Shown: positions 24,373 to 43,536 of the stretch, in pieces
Layout: the number at the start of each line of letters is the position of its first letter
Position numbering within the stretch: the first letter of the stretch is position 1
Source of the DNA: Cristatella mucedo
Lineage: Eukaryota; Bryozoa; Phylactolaemata; Cristatellidae
NCBI GenBank assembly: GCA_009760855.2
Contig: WPIO01000012.1
Span: forward strand, 7,435,501-7,499,500
DNA: 64,000 bases
Direction: 5' to 3'
The notes under the pieces: generated by a model
What the model saw: only the letters and a program-made list of their open reading frames with translations
Databases searched by the model: none
Told to the model about the DNA's origin: nothing
Program-made: the position numbers and the translations under genes

Positions 24373-27050
24373 TAATAATCCCTTAAAGGTGAAAGATTGA
24401 CGTAATTATATTCTGCCCTACCTTTTAGAAATGTTTAGAGTTCTTGCGGAATAGTAATGACTTTGTAATGTCCTCATGACCATCGCAAGTTCGGGTAACG
24501 GCACGACACATGCAATGCATACCGACTTAATGCTCGCTATGAACCAAACGGAAATAAGGCTGAAGTCCAAATTTCATAAGAGACTCTAGTGAAGCATCGA
24601 ATTATCAAACGTTCAGCGAACGAACTGTATATTATAGCTGGTACTGCAGGTGAATTCAGGAAGACTGATTAACAAGCATAATCGCAGCTAATTCTGAGCG
24701 CCATGACTCACAGGCTGGCAGACGAGAGCCCAACGAGTGTAGAAACTCCAGTCAAGGTTATGCATTATATGCTGACCAGGTTTGAACTTAAGCGTACGTT
24801 CCTTTTATACAAGTCATTTCGCACTGCTCACTAGCCTTCGCTTCTCGAGGCTATTTCATAAGTGACCTCAGTTTAAAGCCAGTTAGGTCATCTAGACGTT
24901 TACTTCGACACAGCAGTAAAAACGCTTTGATTCCTTCCAACCCCCACGAACGTCAAATTCACCTATTTTCCCTGCTGTATATATTGCTGACTTCAGCTCA
25001 TTAATGATATCAAAAGTTCTAAAATCAAATGACAATTAAACCAACTTACCAAGTGTGACTCGGAAATTGCAAAGCTTAACGCTCCAAATTGGCTCTTCAG
25101 GCATACCTTCCGTAGCATCTCTATGTTCAGCCGAGTGCCGAGTCATTTACAAATAGTCGAGGAGAGATAATAACTACGGCAATTTAGGCAAAAAGGCTGC
25201 GTAATTAGAAAGACGAGATTTGAGGTCAAAATAGCAAACTATTTAAATTAAAGATTACTTGCAGCTTTGCTGCGAGAAGGCTTTATAATCCCTGAGCACA
25301 CCTCAGAGATCTCGCCGGTCGTTGTGGAGAGTAGCACACTTCCAAACAGGACGAATAGAGAGACGGAAGCATCAGGCTGGAGAGTCTGGATAGCCAGAGG
25401 CGTCCGCGGAGTTGTCAATTTTAATTTTTAAAATTCTGAGGTGCACCCGATCGTACTATTGATATTCTATGTGCAGTAAAACTGCTACAATTTAGCTTTA
25501 TAGACTAGTCACAATAATTTTGGCTAGCAGTGTTAGTTAATATGTCTTGGATTGCTTAGGTAAAATATATACTTGCTAAATCAATGTTCGTAGACCTTGC
25601 TCACTGTCCATGTGACCACTGATGCATGCTATTCAACAACTAATAAAATATTAATTAATTAAAATATCCTTTGCCCGATTGGTGCCACTTTAATGGTATC
25701 TGCAATTGTGAAGCACTGTCCTACAAACAATGCTCGACAGCCAGCTGCCTCCTTATTCGTCGGTGACGATACAACAGTACATTAATGCATATACTTTAGG
25801 AACAGCAAAAGCGTGCAAGGTATGTACAGCAGTGTGATGAAAAACTACTCACGGGAGCCCAGCACTGGGCGGAGGCCCTACGAGGGCTCAGACTGCATAA
25901 GCAGCCGGAAGCTCTTGAGTGGTTGAGGTGCGGACAATGGCTCTCGGCGGATGCAGTCCGGCCCAAATCCCTGTATTGGTGGCATCTGTGGGGACGCCAA
26001 TCTACCGCAAACTTCGCCAGCTTTCGGATGGGTTCTGAACGAGAAAATGGCTCGTCAGTGCAAAAAAATGCATCCACGAAATATAAGGACAGCCGGAATA
26101 AAAAAGAGTGGGGAGGGCGAGATCCCTTGAGGCCGGCAGCTGTCTGGAGTGTCTAGACTGGGCGTTGCCGGCGTGGTTTGCGGAATAAAGTGCTTGGTGT
26201 TGGATTCAGCAGGCTTGTTGCTCGGTTTGTCTACCCAGCCCGACGACAAGTCGTCCGGAGAGCTGTCAAAAACTATAAATGAAAAACGCGCATAATTACA
26301 ATGGAAGTGCTAGAGACACCTGCATTCGGTTGCATGTGAGTGAACTATGTATGTATACCTGCACATCGGTGTATCGCCGACAGCTCATGCATTCGATGGA
26401 GCAAAGTACGGTCGCAAGAGAAGCCAAGACGCGATAAGCCAGATGTCAGATGTCAGTTGGACGTGCGACCTCGTTATTCGAGCTACATATGAACATAGTT
26501 GCACATGCTCCGTCCGTCCTTCGGTCTATGGTTTTAATAGTCCGTCATCAAACTTTAAAGTACTTATTAGGTAATTTTTCTTCAAGTTGTTGATTAAGAA
26601 TTTGATTTCATTGATAATCCACGAGAAATTTTAAAATAAATGGGCTTCAAAATATTTTGGGAATCCTTGCATGCTAGGGCTGAGCTACAACCTGAATGAA
26701 TAAGCTAGGGGTCATTCAGTTGGGCAGGCGGCATGCGATTCATGAATGATTTATCAATGGATGTAGAGAATTTTTCTCCTTAACAGACAAGACATACAGC
26801 TGATGAAAAAGAATGCACTCGAAGGACGAATACGAATGCAGAAGATTATAAATAATATTACACCAGGCTTATTGCGCGCGGGCGGCGCGGGTCAGTCTCT
26901 ATCTCTATCTCTATCTGTGGAACCTAAAACGATTTTCTAGTCTCTCATTATTTTCTGCTGCCCTCTCAGAAGTCGGTGAATATCTCCCGTCCACACTTGG
27001 TGTATCCCTGGCCGCCATAACGTTGTGATAAGTCTGCTTTCTTTGAGGGT
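24373..27050. other. Intergenic, no recognisable gene
   Basis: Short overlapping frames lie on both strands around 25800-26250, in a locally GC-richer stretch, without motif or convincing splice sites. Small tctcta repeats sit near 26895-26920. Confidence 0.4.
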
Positions 27051-27179
27051 CTAGGCCTTAGATTTCGAATCGGCCGCAGACGATTAGGAGCAAATGCCGG
27101 AAATCCTGGACAAAGCCAATGTCAATAATCTAGACGCAATGTCACAAACGGTTGAACTACTTCGACAGTATTATACTGA

Positions 27180-27600
27180 TATAAGCAGGCCATGATTTTG
27201 GCGACGTTCCTTATCTGAACGTAGACTGACTTGACCATGAAGGAAACATGCTCATCTAATGACAAGTATTTTCGGAATAGTACACCTAGATTACTGACTG
27301 ACGTTATTCAAATAACGCTAGCTGTACCAATGCTGAGGGCTGAGAATTCTAAATTTCGGTTCGCACTAGATTTTTCCGTAGCTATTAGATTGACCTTATT
27401 ATGTGCAAGCTTGAAGATATTTATAGCCTTCCAAAACGAGAATTTTGTTGGCGCAAGCAATAAGGGAGTTAGGTGACTTGGATGATGGGAAAGGTTTAGG
27501 AGGGCCGAAGGATAGGTAGAACTGGATATCAGCGGCGTGGAAACGATAGCCGAGATTGCCCATGGTGATGAAATCGGTCGGTCAGAGGGAGGGCTTTAGA
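27180..27600 (-). mobile_element. Decayed L2/CR1-like LINE, reverse-transcriptase part
   Basis: The succession of blocks follows the LINE minus strand at about 10430-10800. They include tgacttgaccatgaagg, ctcatctaatgacaag, tacacctagatt and the tagaactggatatcagc stretch where the YADDTQLY box would be. It is heavily mutated and closer to the L2-b type. Confidence 0.5.
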
Positions 27601-28246
27601 AGATTACGGTCATATCAATTGTATGCTTATCGCTTGCAAGAGTGTGCAGCTCCAAAGAGGCGGAGTAGATATTTTCGCACATAGCCCGCTTATATTGCAT
27701 GATAAACGTGATAGGTACCCAGTTCACAGCCAAAACATGAGAGCACGGTCTCTTAAAATATTAGCCTCTATCACCACGCGACTTCACTTGGTCAACTATT
27801 TTCAGAATACAAATGACCACTGTCTCCTGCCGTATTGCGGAGAAAAGTTGGCCTTCAGCGGACAGTAGACCTGCCTATCTCTAAGGAAAGATTTGCAGCG
27901 ATTGAGCTATAAGTAATGTTATACGACAAGCAATAAAGAGAGAGCTTAAGCCATTAGATGCAAGTTTTTACCTACTTACTCGAGTCAATCTTTACGTCGT
28001 AAATCTAGGTCATTTGTTGTAACTTGTTTAATTCAGGACTGGGAGGGGAGTTATTAGAGTAATTTTTTGCTGAGGTCTAACGACTTAAACTGTTTCAATT
28101 AGACTTGTTAGCTAACTAAAATGACGAGTATGCCAGTTTGAATATTATTATGATTCCCTGTCGTCTTTGAAGCACCCTATCTCCTCCTTTCCACCCGTGT
28201 TGTCATCTGCTACCGTTTCCCGTCTCTGTCTGTCTGTCTGTCTGTC

Positions 28247-28253
28247 TCTCCCT

Positions 28254-28340
<87 letters not shown>
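28247..28340. repeat. (CT)n microsatellite
   Basis: Pure CT run preceded by (TGTC)n and (CCCT)n stretches. The 90-95-codon frames across it are artefacts. Confidence 0.97.
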
Positions 28341-28344
<4 letters not shown>

Positions 28345-28810
28345 GCACCCGCACTATCTCTTCTGTTTCGGCATCTCGGTCTCTCTTTGTCGCTTCTCCG
28401 CCTGCCTGTCCGGCCTTCACCCGCCTCTTCAGTTTATTTGTCTTTGCTCATTGAATCTCTCCACTCCGATTCCGTAGTAAAGAAAGATAGAGGCTATTTG
28501 TACTCCTTGGATTAAGATAGAAGCCATAGGCCACCGAAAACATTTAGTTGGCAGGTGCTAGCAAGTCTGACGCCCAGTGATTAACATAACAAAAATACAA
28601 AACATTGATTAAATAGTGAGCTTAATTAAAGCACAATTTACCAATCAATAAGCATTGGAGAACTTTACATATTGGTGTTCCAATACACTTAATTTCGGTC
28701 TAAGGAGTAACGATTTCAGTCTCTTTTCAGACCTTTGTTATTAGCGTTATTACCAACCTGCGGTTATTTCAGGTCAGTATTTAGGGCGAGATGAGAGCTT
28801 ATCCGAAGTA

Positions 28811-29092
28811 CAGTCGGTCCTGACTTACGACGGTTCGACTTACAAAAATTTGGAAATACGAACTCGGCCGGGGTCACGCAAAGAAAATTAAAAGTCAAAG
28901 TTTATCCCAGAAAACTTTCAAAATTCTCTCGCGGTCAGTAGACTTTACAGCTCCGCAAGCAGTAGGGAGGAAGCGTCTGCCAGCTATGGATCGTGGGTAC
29001 TCAGAGCTAATATATACCACTCTCGACTTACGAAAATTGAAATTACGACAGGTTTTCCTGTCCTTTTCTATTTCATAAGTCGGGGTTGATTG
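28811..29092. mobile_element. Tigger/pogo-like MITE with TA target duplication
   Basis: The left end CAGTCGGTCCTGACTTACG and the reverse complement of the right end CAATCAACCCCGACTTATG form imperfect terminal inverted repeats. Both ends are flanked by TA (28809-28810, 29093-29094). The terminal pattern of CAGT plus CGACTTACGA-type text is typical of Tigger/pogo elements, a Tc1/mariner subgroup. At 282 bp it has no transposase. A sub-terminal repeat (cgacttacgaaaattg) lies near 29023. Confidence 0.8.
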
Positions 29093-30985
29093 TAATTAAT
29101 TTACTTTTTGAGTGTGTGACCCAGTCAGATTTTGTAATGAAATTATCACCGGTTTGTTGTAGTTTGAAGGTTCTGGTGCTGTAATACCGTGTCATTGTGG
29201 GACGCATTTCTGAGTATCCTCGTCACTTGCATTGAAACAAGGGCGATTAATCAGTGCCTGATGCCAAGTGATCTATGGGTGCAGACTCGTCTACTTTTCA
29301 TAAAATAAATTTCTCATTACTGGCGAGAGGGCAAGCGTCCTTGTAAAGAGTGTAATCTTCTAAATATGTCCTTCCTAGGGGTCGGTGGTACTACAGCTGT
29401 AAAGTGGCCGATGGTAAAGCTACTGTCATGCTGTACATTTCCATCAAAGAGGAATGCTAGGTCGTGCATCGTATCATTATTAGCAGCATCTAACGGCCTC
29501 AGGTGGGAAACGCCCTGATAATTAAGCCAAAGTATGATGACAGTACCATCACAAAAATGACATAAAAATCGTTATTTTATAGTCATCCACATCACCACCG
29601 GAAGATCTGGGCTAATTAATTAACGATCTGAGAACCTTTCAATCTTCACCAGCAATCAGATCCAACAAAGTCTCCAACTGCAGCTTATTTAGAGAGTCTG
29701 AAGAATCGTTGTAATACGAAAGTTGTACTTCCAAGATGTAAGTCCGAGTTTCAGGCATTACAATTTGACTTAGGATCCAAGTGAGACAGTACTAGAGAAG
29801 ATCAAATTAAGAAAAAAGCCGTTGGGGAATAAAATTAAATTGGGCTGCTCGTATAAATGCAGCACAATTTCTCACTGAGTATTAAGTGTTATTGCCTAAT
29901 TGATTATGCCACGGTAGTATATAAAACAGCCATTATTCCCAAAGCACTTTGCCTTTGTGACCAGGACAGTTAATAACTTTAAAATAAACCAAGTTCCGTT
30001 AAGAAACTGGAAAATTCGCATCTCTTGGTTCACATTTAGTCGGACAAAAACAGATGAATCTCAATTAACATATGTTTACTGCTAACTCATACAAAAGGAC
30101 CAATCGAAAGGGTTGAGATTTGCGGCTGCGTACTACAAGCAGCTTTTGTGGAGAAGTCTCCAAACCACATTCCCATCATAGGTTTTTATACTGTGTTACG
30201 GCGTGGTAACGGCGTTTGAATTCCAGCACATCTTGATGATAGTGCTCCCCTTGATCACCTGCGTGAGCCGCTATAATCGAATTGAATTTTTAAGATTTTG
30301 TATCGAGGATATAGATTTGAAGGGACATGTTGAATTTAACTTGATAAAGTTCATTATGAGAGCCTAAACCAGATGCGCATAGTTGTAAGACCAGTGAGCC
30401 ACATCAGAAAGCCATGAACCACTGCGAAAAGCTTATTCAACCCGCTTTTCCCATCTTGTTCTGCTGCTCATCAAGTTCTTCGCATTCTGTGATCTTTTTC
30501 GTCTGCGTTTCGGCAAAGATGCTAGCTTTAATAACTGCGCCAGGCAGCTGAGAAAAAACGTTGAAGGTACTTGAAAGCTGCCGGCTCAGTGTTAACAGCA
30601 GCAATAAATTGCTGCGTTAGGGCCTAAGTTGATATGCAGCGGTGGATTATGCTCCTAACAGAGGTCTGCCAGAGGCTCCCAATAGATTGCGTTCTTTCCT
30701 ATAGAAAACCAGGTCCACTGTGGCTAGTAAATGTGTGACTTGTGATAATCCCTGCTTTTCCATTAACAAAGAAAACAAGGAAACTCCGTGAAATGCTTTC
30801 GAGGTCCATCAGAAATCTTGCAGACATTGTCATGAAGGCCTCCAGTAGACTCTGCGCCCTAGTCGTCATGCTTCAAGGCACTCAGCAACATGTTGCCCCT
30901 GTTTAATCTTCTTTGAGGTGCTCAGAGTGAGCTTTGCTGATAGTCGAGTACTTATTCCTGCTACGAAGCAGCACTGATTTGAGGC
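29093..30985. other. Intergenic, no recognisable gene
   Basis: No domain-bearing frame. The last few hundred bases could hold the decayed N-terminal part of the adjacent Tigger copy, but I could not align them. Confidence 0.35.
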
Positions 30986-30989
30986 TCCG

Positions 30990-31700
30990 GGATGGACCAT
31001 CTGCAGATAAGATGGCGTTCAATCAATTGGCTCATGAAAAGACGTAATATTATGCTTTCGAAAATACGCGAGGAGGAAGTCGAAGTCGTGATAGCAGAGT
31101 GGCGGCGGAGGTGGCGGAAAGAGAAGTTTACTGCCACATACGAGGCGTGTGTTCCAAAAGGTATATTCAATATGGACAAAACTGGCCTCATATTCAAATC
31201 AGCCAAGTTCACCGCATGCAACCGATGAGGCAGCGCTTTATGTGGAAAGAAATAAAAGAAGAGAAACGCCATGGGTCTCGGCGCTGTGCTTACTTTTCAC
31301 TTCGCTGGTGACAAGGTAAAGATACTTGCTACAGGAAAATCGACCGAGCCAGACGCGTCAAAACTATTGGCATGACACAGCTGCCTACGAAATAAACGGC
31401 TAGGGTTAAAAATTGAATGGCTCCCAAGCTATTTGAAGATTGGTTGAAATCATTCAATGAAAAGAATAATGCTCCAAGGTAAGCTTGAGTTGTTGTTCGT
31501 CAACAGTTCCCCGAGCCATCCATAATTGACGATATCGCACGTGATGTTGGTATACTTTCCTGATAATACCGCTTTGATGAACTAGCCAATAGATTGGGAC
31601 ATAATTTAAGCAATAAAGTGAAAGTATAAGAACAACCAGCTGCTTCACGTAATTGCATTCTTTAGAAAAGGCTTGTCCGTCCCAGGACCAAGTGCTCTCA
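30990..31700 (+). pseudogene. Decayed Tigger/pogo DDE transposase
   Basis: A cut-and-paste transposase of the JRK/CENP-B-like DDE superfamily, now inactive. A 78-codon frame contains GIFNMDKTGLIF, which aligns with the family motif around the first catalytic Asp (N-DETGLF). After a frameshift follow AGDKVKILATGKST and then APKLFEDWLKSFNEKN, in the order of the family's KL-LLVIGKS and FEEWL blocks. Stops and frameshifts separate the blocks. The Asp of NMDKTG is kept. Confidence 0.75.
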
Positions 31701-33230
31701 CGGTTGTCAATTTGCCGCAGTCCATTTACTGGCTTAGCAAGGCATTGTATAAAATAAAAGTTTCTGCCATTCTCAAAGTTTTTTTTAATGCTGGATCATC
31801 TGCCGAATTACAGAAATAAAAAATCAGACACCAGCGTCGGTACTGGTAATTTTAGAGCCTGTAAAGTACATACGCCAAGAGCTTTTCAGAGTTGCCTTCT
31901 CCGATCAGCCAGATTATATAAAGGTGACTTCAATACGTGCCTAATCTCAATCGATTTCAGCAGGCCTGCCCAAACGCATTGAAGGTATAATATCGGAAAT
32001 GTCGAATGTAAAATATGTACTTGATGCATGTAGTCCTATCACCCACATTGAGTACCCGGATTATTTTCAGGGCTTTGCCCGGAACTAGGAACCAGCGATA
32101 TTGGTCACTGGCGATATAGAACTCTAGGAACTGGCTTGAGAGATGCACAAAACCCCTCAAAGCAAAGAAAATTACGCAATATTATAGCCAAACGTAAATT
32201 TCCTCTTCTGTCAGCTAAAAATGACGCCGCAGTGGTTTCTTTTCAGTGTAAATGCATTATGTAAATATGGTCCTTCTATTCAGTATTCGCTGTATGCATG
32301 CTGATGCACAGGAGCGCTTGGTTTATCACCTGCGTCCATTCTTCATTCTTAGGTTGGTATCTGTATCTAAGTGCTAGTTAGTGCTGCTATATACTAATAC
32401 TACTACTAAGGGATATCTACCTATGTGCTTTACTTTTGGCCAGTCCCTTTAGTGGCGCCTGTAGGCAGGTTCGGCTTTTACTAGTTATTTATTTGTCCCT
32501 GGGGCATCGCATTAGGGAATTTCACTTTGGGCATCAAAACAAGTCAAAAGCATTAAAATATATGCCCTTTGCATAGAACCCTGAGAAAACCTATAATATA
32601 TTAACGTGCTTTACATTTGCCCTTGGGCACGAGACCGTGACTTGGGTCGTAAAAGGTAAACATCCTACCCTCAATTAATAATCCTCAATTAATAAGGCGT
32701 CATTTCGGCTGTAATCTAAAACATAGTCGCCAGCGTTTACTTATATTTGCATTAAATAAACAAGTTTAGATACATATTTTTTATTTATAGTTTCTTAATA
32801 AAACCTAAAACTAAAACTGTAGTCCTGAAATACAAACCCTAAGCCCAAAAGCTTAAGCTAAAACACCAAATCTAAAAGCTAAACCGTAGACCGGAAGCCT
32901 GAAAACATACAACTCCTAAGTATTACACCAAAAATCCTCAATTCAAAATAAAAAGAGAGCTCTAAATCATGCTTATTAAACTAGAACATAGACACGCGCA
33001 GGTGACCGTATTGAGCAGCTTGCAGCGAGCCCTTTTCGCATTGCAGAAGCTGACGTGGCTGTCTGCATTAACGACGTCGTGTTAGCTGCACCCATCGGCC
33101 GCACCAGGGCGGGGGGGGGAAGCTGGTTCTCTAAAATCGCTCCATCTGTGGCTGTGGAATATATTGGTCTAGATTGGCGACATGGACTTATATATTAACA
33201 AGTGAGTGGTCTTTGTATCTACTGTCCCTT
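31701..33230. other. Intergenic, no recognisable gene
   Basis: AT-rich. At 32800-32940 a loose repetition of ctaaa- and ccta-type words occurs, too irregular to be called telomeric. A G run (8 or more) lies near 33111. Confidence 0.4.
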
Positions 33231-33234
33231 TAAA

Positions 33235-33790
33235 CTGTCAGCTCGAACGCTTAAATCGAGGCAGCATCTGCGTTGTGCAATTGTCGGCAGCAAGCGAGTA
33301 GATGTCATTTCGGAAGAATCGCGGAAGTGATTTCCACAGTCTAGAACCTCCAGAGCAAAAGCTTCTGTCGCCGACTGTCTTTAAGCGGAGGAATGGAACA
33401 GTTAAGTTATGGTCCACAGAGGACCAGGGGGCACGACGAGGCTGAAACTTGTGCAGCCGTTCAGCTAGGTATGAAGAAGCCAAGCCGTGGAAGGCCGTGT
33501 CGGTCAGCATAAGAACTTTACTCTGTATTCTTTGATCAAGCGGGAGCCATCATAGCTCTTTAAGCAAAGGAGACGCGCGATCGAACCTCTGGGACTTGAA
33601 GACTAGCCGTGCAGCCATATTCATAGCCATTTGCAGTGGCCTAGTTGCTCTTTTTGGTACCCCGGTCAAAAGAGAAATGCAAAAATCAAGCCGAGACCGA
33701 AATAAGGAGCTAGTTTTTAATTTTATATGATCTAACAGACTAACAGGAGTTGCCTTTAGCATTACGGTATCTTCAAAATTGTGAAGTAGC
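33235..33790 (-). mobile_element. L2-b LINE, 3' coding fragment
   Basis: Two minus-strand frames carry SLFRSRLDFCISLLTGVPKR and LKTVGDRSFCSGGSRLWKSL, the distal blocks of an L2/CR1-type ORF2. They differ clearly from the main family here. It is frameshifted and truncated at both ends. Confidence 0.75.
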
Positions 33791-33954
33791 TATTGTCAAT
33801 CGCGTACCGAAGAGTAGCGAGCCAGGGTTCGCTTAGATATCGCCGCCGCTGTGGTAAATAGCATTTCAGAAGTCCGTTGGCGTCGCAGTCAAGCTCACTT
33901 ACAGTCCGCCTAGTAGCGCAGGTACCTAGGTATAACAATAGTAATCGTAGATAG

Positions 33955-35100
33955 GATATGGGCGTCCTCTAAGAACTCATTCTCTTTCAAGGCACTTTAT
34001 ATTTTCTGCAAAGGAAGCGTGATCGAATAGTTAGTGGTAGCCTGCTAAATAGAGAACAAGAATAACGTGTTAGGAGATGATATGCACAGGTTCACCATGC
34101 AAGTACTGTTAGTGGGAGCATGCACAGTGTCAGCACGCATAAGCAAATAAAGGACAAGTCACAGGGACCCACTAAATGCTGTGATTCATAGATGCGTTTT
34201 GAGTTTTCTTTTAAATGTGGTCAAGTCAGGAGCTGTCGTGACGCAAGTCGGAAGTGAGTTCCAGGCTTTGGGTATCATTTGAACTAAAGGCACGGTCTCC
34301 TAAGGATTTAAGATTTATAGGAGGTATGAGGAAGCAGTTAGATTTCAAAAAATAGGTGATATGATGCTTAGCCTGGTGGGAGAGTAGATCTAATAAGTAG
34401 GCTGGAGCCAAAAAATGAAGGGACCTAAAAGTGAGTGACCAAACCTTGAACTCGATGCGTTGAATGACTGGGAGCCAGTGCAAGTCGGCGAGAAGTAGTG
34501 AGATGTAGCAACTGCGACGCTCACGTCAGACAAGCCTAGTTGCAGAGTTTTACACCAGCTGTAAGCACCTGAGTTCATATGCCGGTAGGCCATCAAGCAG
34601 TGAGCTAAAGAAGTCAAGGCGGAACGTCACAAATGTATGGACCAATGTAGATACGGCACCCCTGTCTAAACAAGCTCGATGTTTTAGCAATGTTATGCAG
34701 CTAAAAGTTGGCTGCCTTGACGGTGGAGCTAATGCGGTCGTCTAATAAAAAATCACTTTGGAACATGACACCTAATTTCGTGTAGATTCAGCGGGAGATA
34801 TGCAGGCAGAGCCAATTTTGAGCGCTACCCTTTTCGATTTCTGAATCACTCTTGGTTTGCCTATAATTAGTAAGTTGCTTCTATCAACTTTCAATTTAAG
34901 AAAGTTTGCTGTCATCCATGTGCGGATGTCATCAATACATGCAGTAAGTGAGTTGAGAGACTTCGGCGTGCTGGAGGGCTGAGAAAGGTCAGAGCAGAGG
35001 TACAACTGAGTGTCATCCGCATAGAAGTGAAAGCCTAGATTTTGCCTGGCAATCACTTCTGCAAGAGGGAGAGTATACCCGCCGACGACTTGCCCAACCA
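33955..35100 (-). mobile_element. L2-like LINE, 5'-truncated, frameshifted
   Basis: On the minus strand it runs from about YTLPLAEVIARQ at 35090 through HFYADDTQLY and SLTACIDDIRTWMTANFLKL to LKSLGDRAFSS, then the 3' UTR. It keeps the normal YADD box. Several frameshifts break the frame. Confidence 0.85.
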
Positions 35101-35505
35101 TTAAAATGGTTGCGGGTCATACTCGTGGAGTGACGCGACAGTAGCTCTCGGGGACGACCTTAGTTGGGCTATCGACGAGACCACGTGCGATTCAGCGTTA
35201 TTTTAGGGACTAGCGTATGTTCACGAGGGGATTACTTCCGAACTCTAAATGCGGGCTCTTGGGCCTGCAGCCTGCACCCGGCTTCTGCTTTTCGTGCGTG
35301 GTAGGCAGTTTCAAGCACCAGATGTTCTCTTGCACGCGCGTAGTTTGGTTTCAACGTTGTTGATGATATTTATGTATATTTACAAAAGATAGGCGTCTAA
35401 GTGCTGCAACTTGCCTGACTTTCACCTAGGGGTTGTTACAAGTCGGTTATCTCAGGTCGCCGGGTATTACGGCTCACCGAGCCTAAAGTGCTTACCTTTG
35501 CTGGC

Positions 35506-35715
35506 ATGGCAGTGCGCCACGTATTGTCCTCATTTATTTTTCCCTCACCTACATGGAAATTGACGGCCTTGTGGTTTTCAAGGCAACTGACTATTATCGC
35601 CGCGATTATCAACTCAGCCTCGGACCGCTCAGCATATTATTGCTGTCAAGTTAATCGCGACACGCTTCACCGTCACGAACAGATCGGGCGTCCCTGGCAC
35701 GAGCTTCAGAAACAG
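35506..35715 (+). CDS. Possible orphan first exon
   Basis: An ATG opens a 70-codon frame that ends exactly at CAG/GTACGA, a good 5' splice consensus, in phase 0. No domain is recognised and no downstream exon could be linked. It may be chance. Confidence 0.2.
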
Positions 35716-36010
35716 GTACGAATCTTCCATTGCTATATATTTGAATTTTCATAGTATGTGCTTCAATTAAGTTGAGCTGAGGTTACTTTGTAATAGAAAT
35801 GGCAAGGAAGAGGCTTTCTAGCTGCAGCCTTATTATTCCATGTTTGTTGAAAAAATACTCACGAGAGAAATACCCTGAGGAGCAAGAGTTGCCTTAGTTT
35901 TCCGAGTCTTCAAAGAAGAACTAGCCTTAAATAATGAATTTCTGAGCATGTTATTGCTTAATAGCGGGACGGTGAGATCAATCTGTAGTCAGATCATGAC
36001 ATCTTCAACA

Positions 36011-36152
36011 TAATAAATACAATCCGTTTCAATAGCACCCTAAGAGAACTTAATCTCCATCCAGGCGCTTCGCATACACCGCACGGCTCGAAACCCACGA
36101 CCTTGGTCATCAAAAGCATGGGCCCTAGCCGCTCGGCCAAACCAGGGTGGCG
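36011..36152 (-). mobile_element. tRNA-derived SINE-1, diverged copy
   Basis: Reverse-oriented copy of the element at 45190: tail ctaagagaacttaatctcc, then aggcgcttcgca, a degenerate B box (ggctcgaaaccc) and an A-box side (ccgctcggccaaacc). Confidence 0.65.
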
Positions 36153-36396
36153 TACACAATTAAATATTGAGAAATTCGTGAGCCTTCTTATTGCTAACAT
36201 TTCATAATCGGTCTATAGTTCAAAGTCAGGTCCATGCGCTACGATCGTAATCTTCGGATATTGCATCTGTTGCCTTCTCACTGCTTGCTAGTCCTATGAA
36301 AATTTGTAATTGATATTTTATGTTGCAATCCTCGTTCATTAATTACTAGCTTTTGTTGCCAAAAAAATACTGATAATTTCAGTGTTGCAATACAAT

Positions 36397-36645
36397 GTGG
36401 GCCTGGATGTCCACTGACTTAGTGGAAAGCCCATCCTAGCTAGTGATTTCCTCCTACTCCCGGCCAAGGACACCATACTACGACCTGGGTCGTAAAGTGC
36501 TCGAATCTTAGCATCAGCCTTATTTGTTATGACCTTTTTATCAGTGAGTCGTTCGTTAAGCTTTGAAAGCACGGAGTTTCTAGGTTCCTTCTTCAGTTTC
36601 TTCCTGCTGTAGTGTTTGTTGTATGCAACGTTTCTGTTGTCTAGG
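36397..36645. repeat. Unclassified dispersed repeat R2, copy 2
   Basis: Matches blocks of 12590-13030, including gctttgaaagcacggag, ttccttcttcag and acgtttctgttg. Confidence 0.45.
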
Positions 36646-36651
36646 GAGGGC

Positions 36652-36661
36652 AGTGTGTGTG

Positions 36662-36745
<84 letters not shown>

Positions 36746-36928
36746 TGTGTGAGTGTGTGAGTGTGTGAGTGTGTGAGAGTGTGTGCGTACATGCTTGCAA
36801 GTGTGCATGCGTGCGTGTGTGTGTGCCCACAGGCTTGTGTGAGTGTGTGTTTGTGTGCGTTCGTGCTCACGTGCGTGCGTGCGTGTGAGCGTGCGCGCGC
36901 GTGTGTGTGTGTGTTTGTGTGTGTGTGC
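36652..36928. repeat. (TG)n microsatellite with degenerate extension
   Basis: Nearly pure TG at 36664-36742, then tgtgag/tgcgtg variants to 36928. The His-Thr frames on the minus strand are artefacts. Confidence 0.95.
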
Positions 36929-37330
36929 GAGATAGGCTAGATAATGGCATTACGTGCGTAGATGGTGGACAGCGGGAACGAAAAGTCTATCTTCGTATGA
37001 AAGGGGCAGTGCTGATGATGTCACTAAACTAACTACGAATTCCTGGCAGCCTATCTTAACGCGACTGCCAGCAGCGACGCCCCCAGAGAGAGCTGTCACC
37101 TTGCAATAGTCGCAGCTCTTGTCGCCTCGCAGCTCGGAGTGCCGGTGTCCATTAGAGGATCGTCTGCCGACACGGGTAAAGTGCGTGCCGAAAGGCTCAG
37201 CGAAATGCCAGGTGTGCATGGAAGACTGAATAAAGCGCAGCCGAAGTAGATGTTAGCATGCCTCGCCGGTCGTCCTTATAGATAGCACAGCCAGGGAGTG
37301 AAGTGGGTTCGGCTGCTCCTCGCGGCGAGA

Positions 37331-37337
37331 TATATAG
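37331..37337 (+). promoter_or_regulatory. TATA box candidate of EndoU-B
   Basis: TATATAG 87 bp before the ATG, in a GC-rich setting. The predicted start site is near 37360-37366. Confidence 0.55.
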
Positions 37338-37423
37338 TGGGGTCGGCCGGTTGCTCGGCAGCCACACCCCGTAGGACCTACAGGATCGTCACCCGCCAAG
37401 TGCGTTGACCGGCCTGTTCAGTT

Positions 37424-43320
<5,897 letters not shown>

Positions 43321-43530
43321 CGACTCGCGAGCGGAAAGCTGCTCCAGTGAGCACTTCTCTCCTCGAAAGATGAGGAGGAAGCGTGGGCGTGGCGGCGGCT
43401 GGGCGTCGAGCTGCATCGGCACGGCGAGGCCGTACTACCCCCGTTTTACCCTCCCCCCCCCTGCAAAGCCTCGCGTACTCGCTCGGGCGCTGGCGGTCGC
43501 GCTAGCGTTGCTACTGCTAGGGAGGGAGAG

Positions 43531-43536
43531 AATAAA
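43531..43536 (+). terminator. Poly(A) signal candidate of EndoU-B
   Basis: AATAAA 211 bp after the stop codon, followed by a gtcgtcgcgctg stretch. Confidence 0.5.

Noticed and set aside
32800-32940. Telomere-like ccctaa words
   Set aside because: Too irregular, with no consistent unit.
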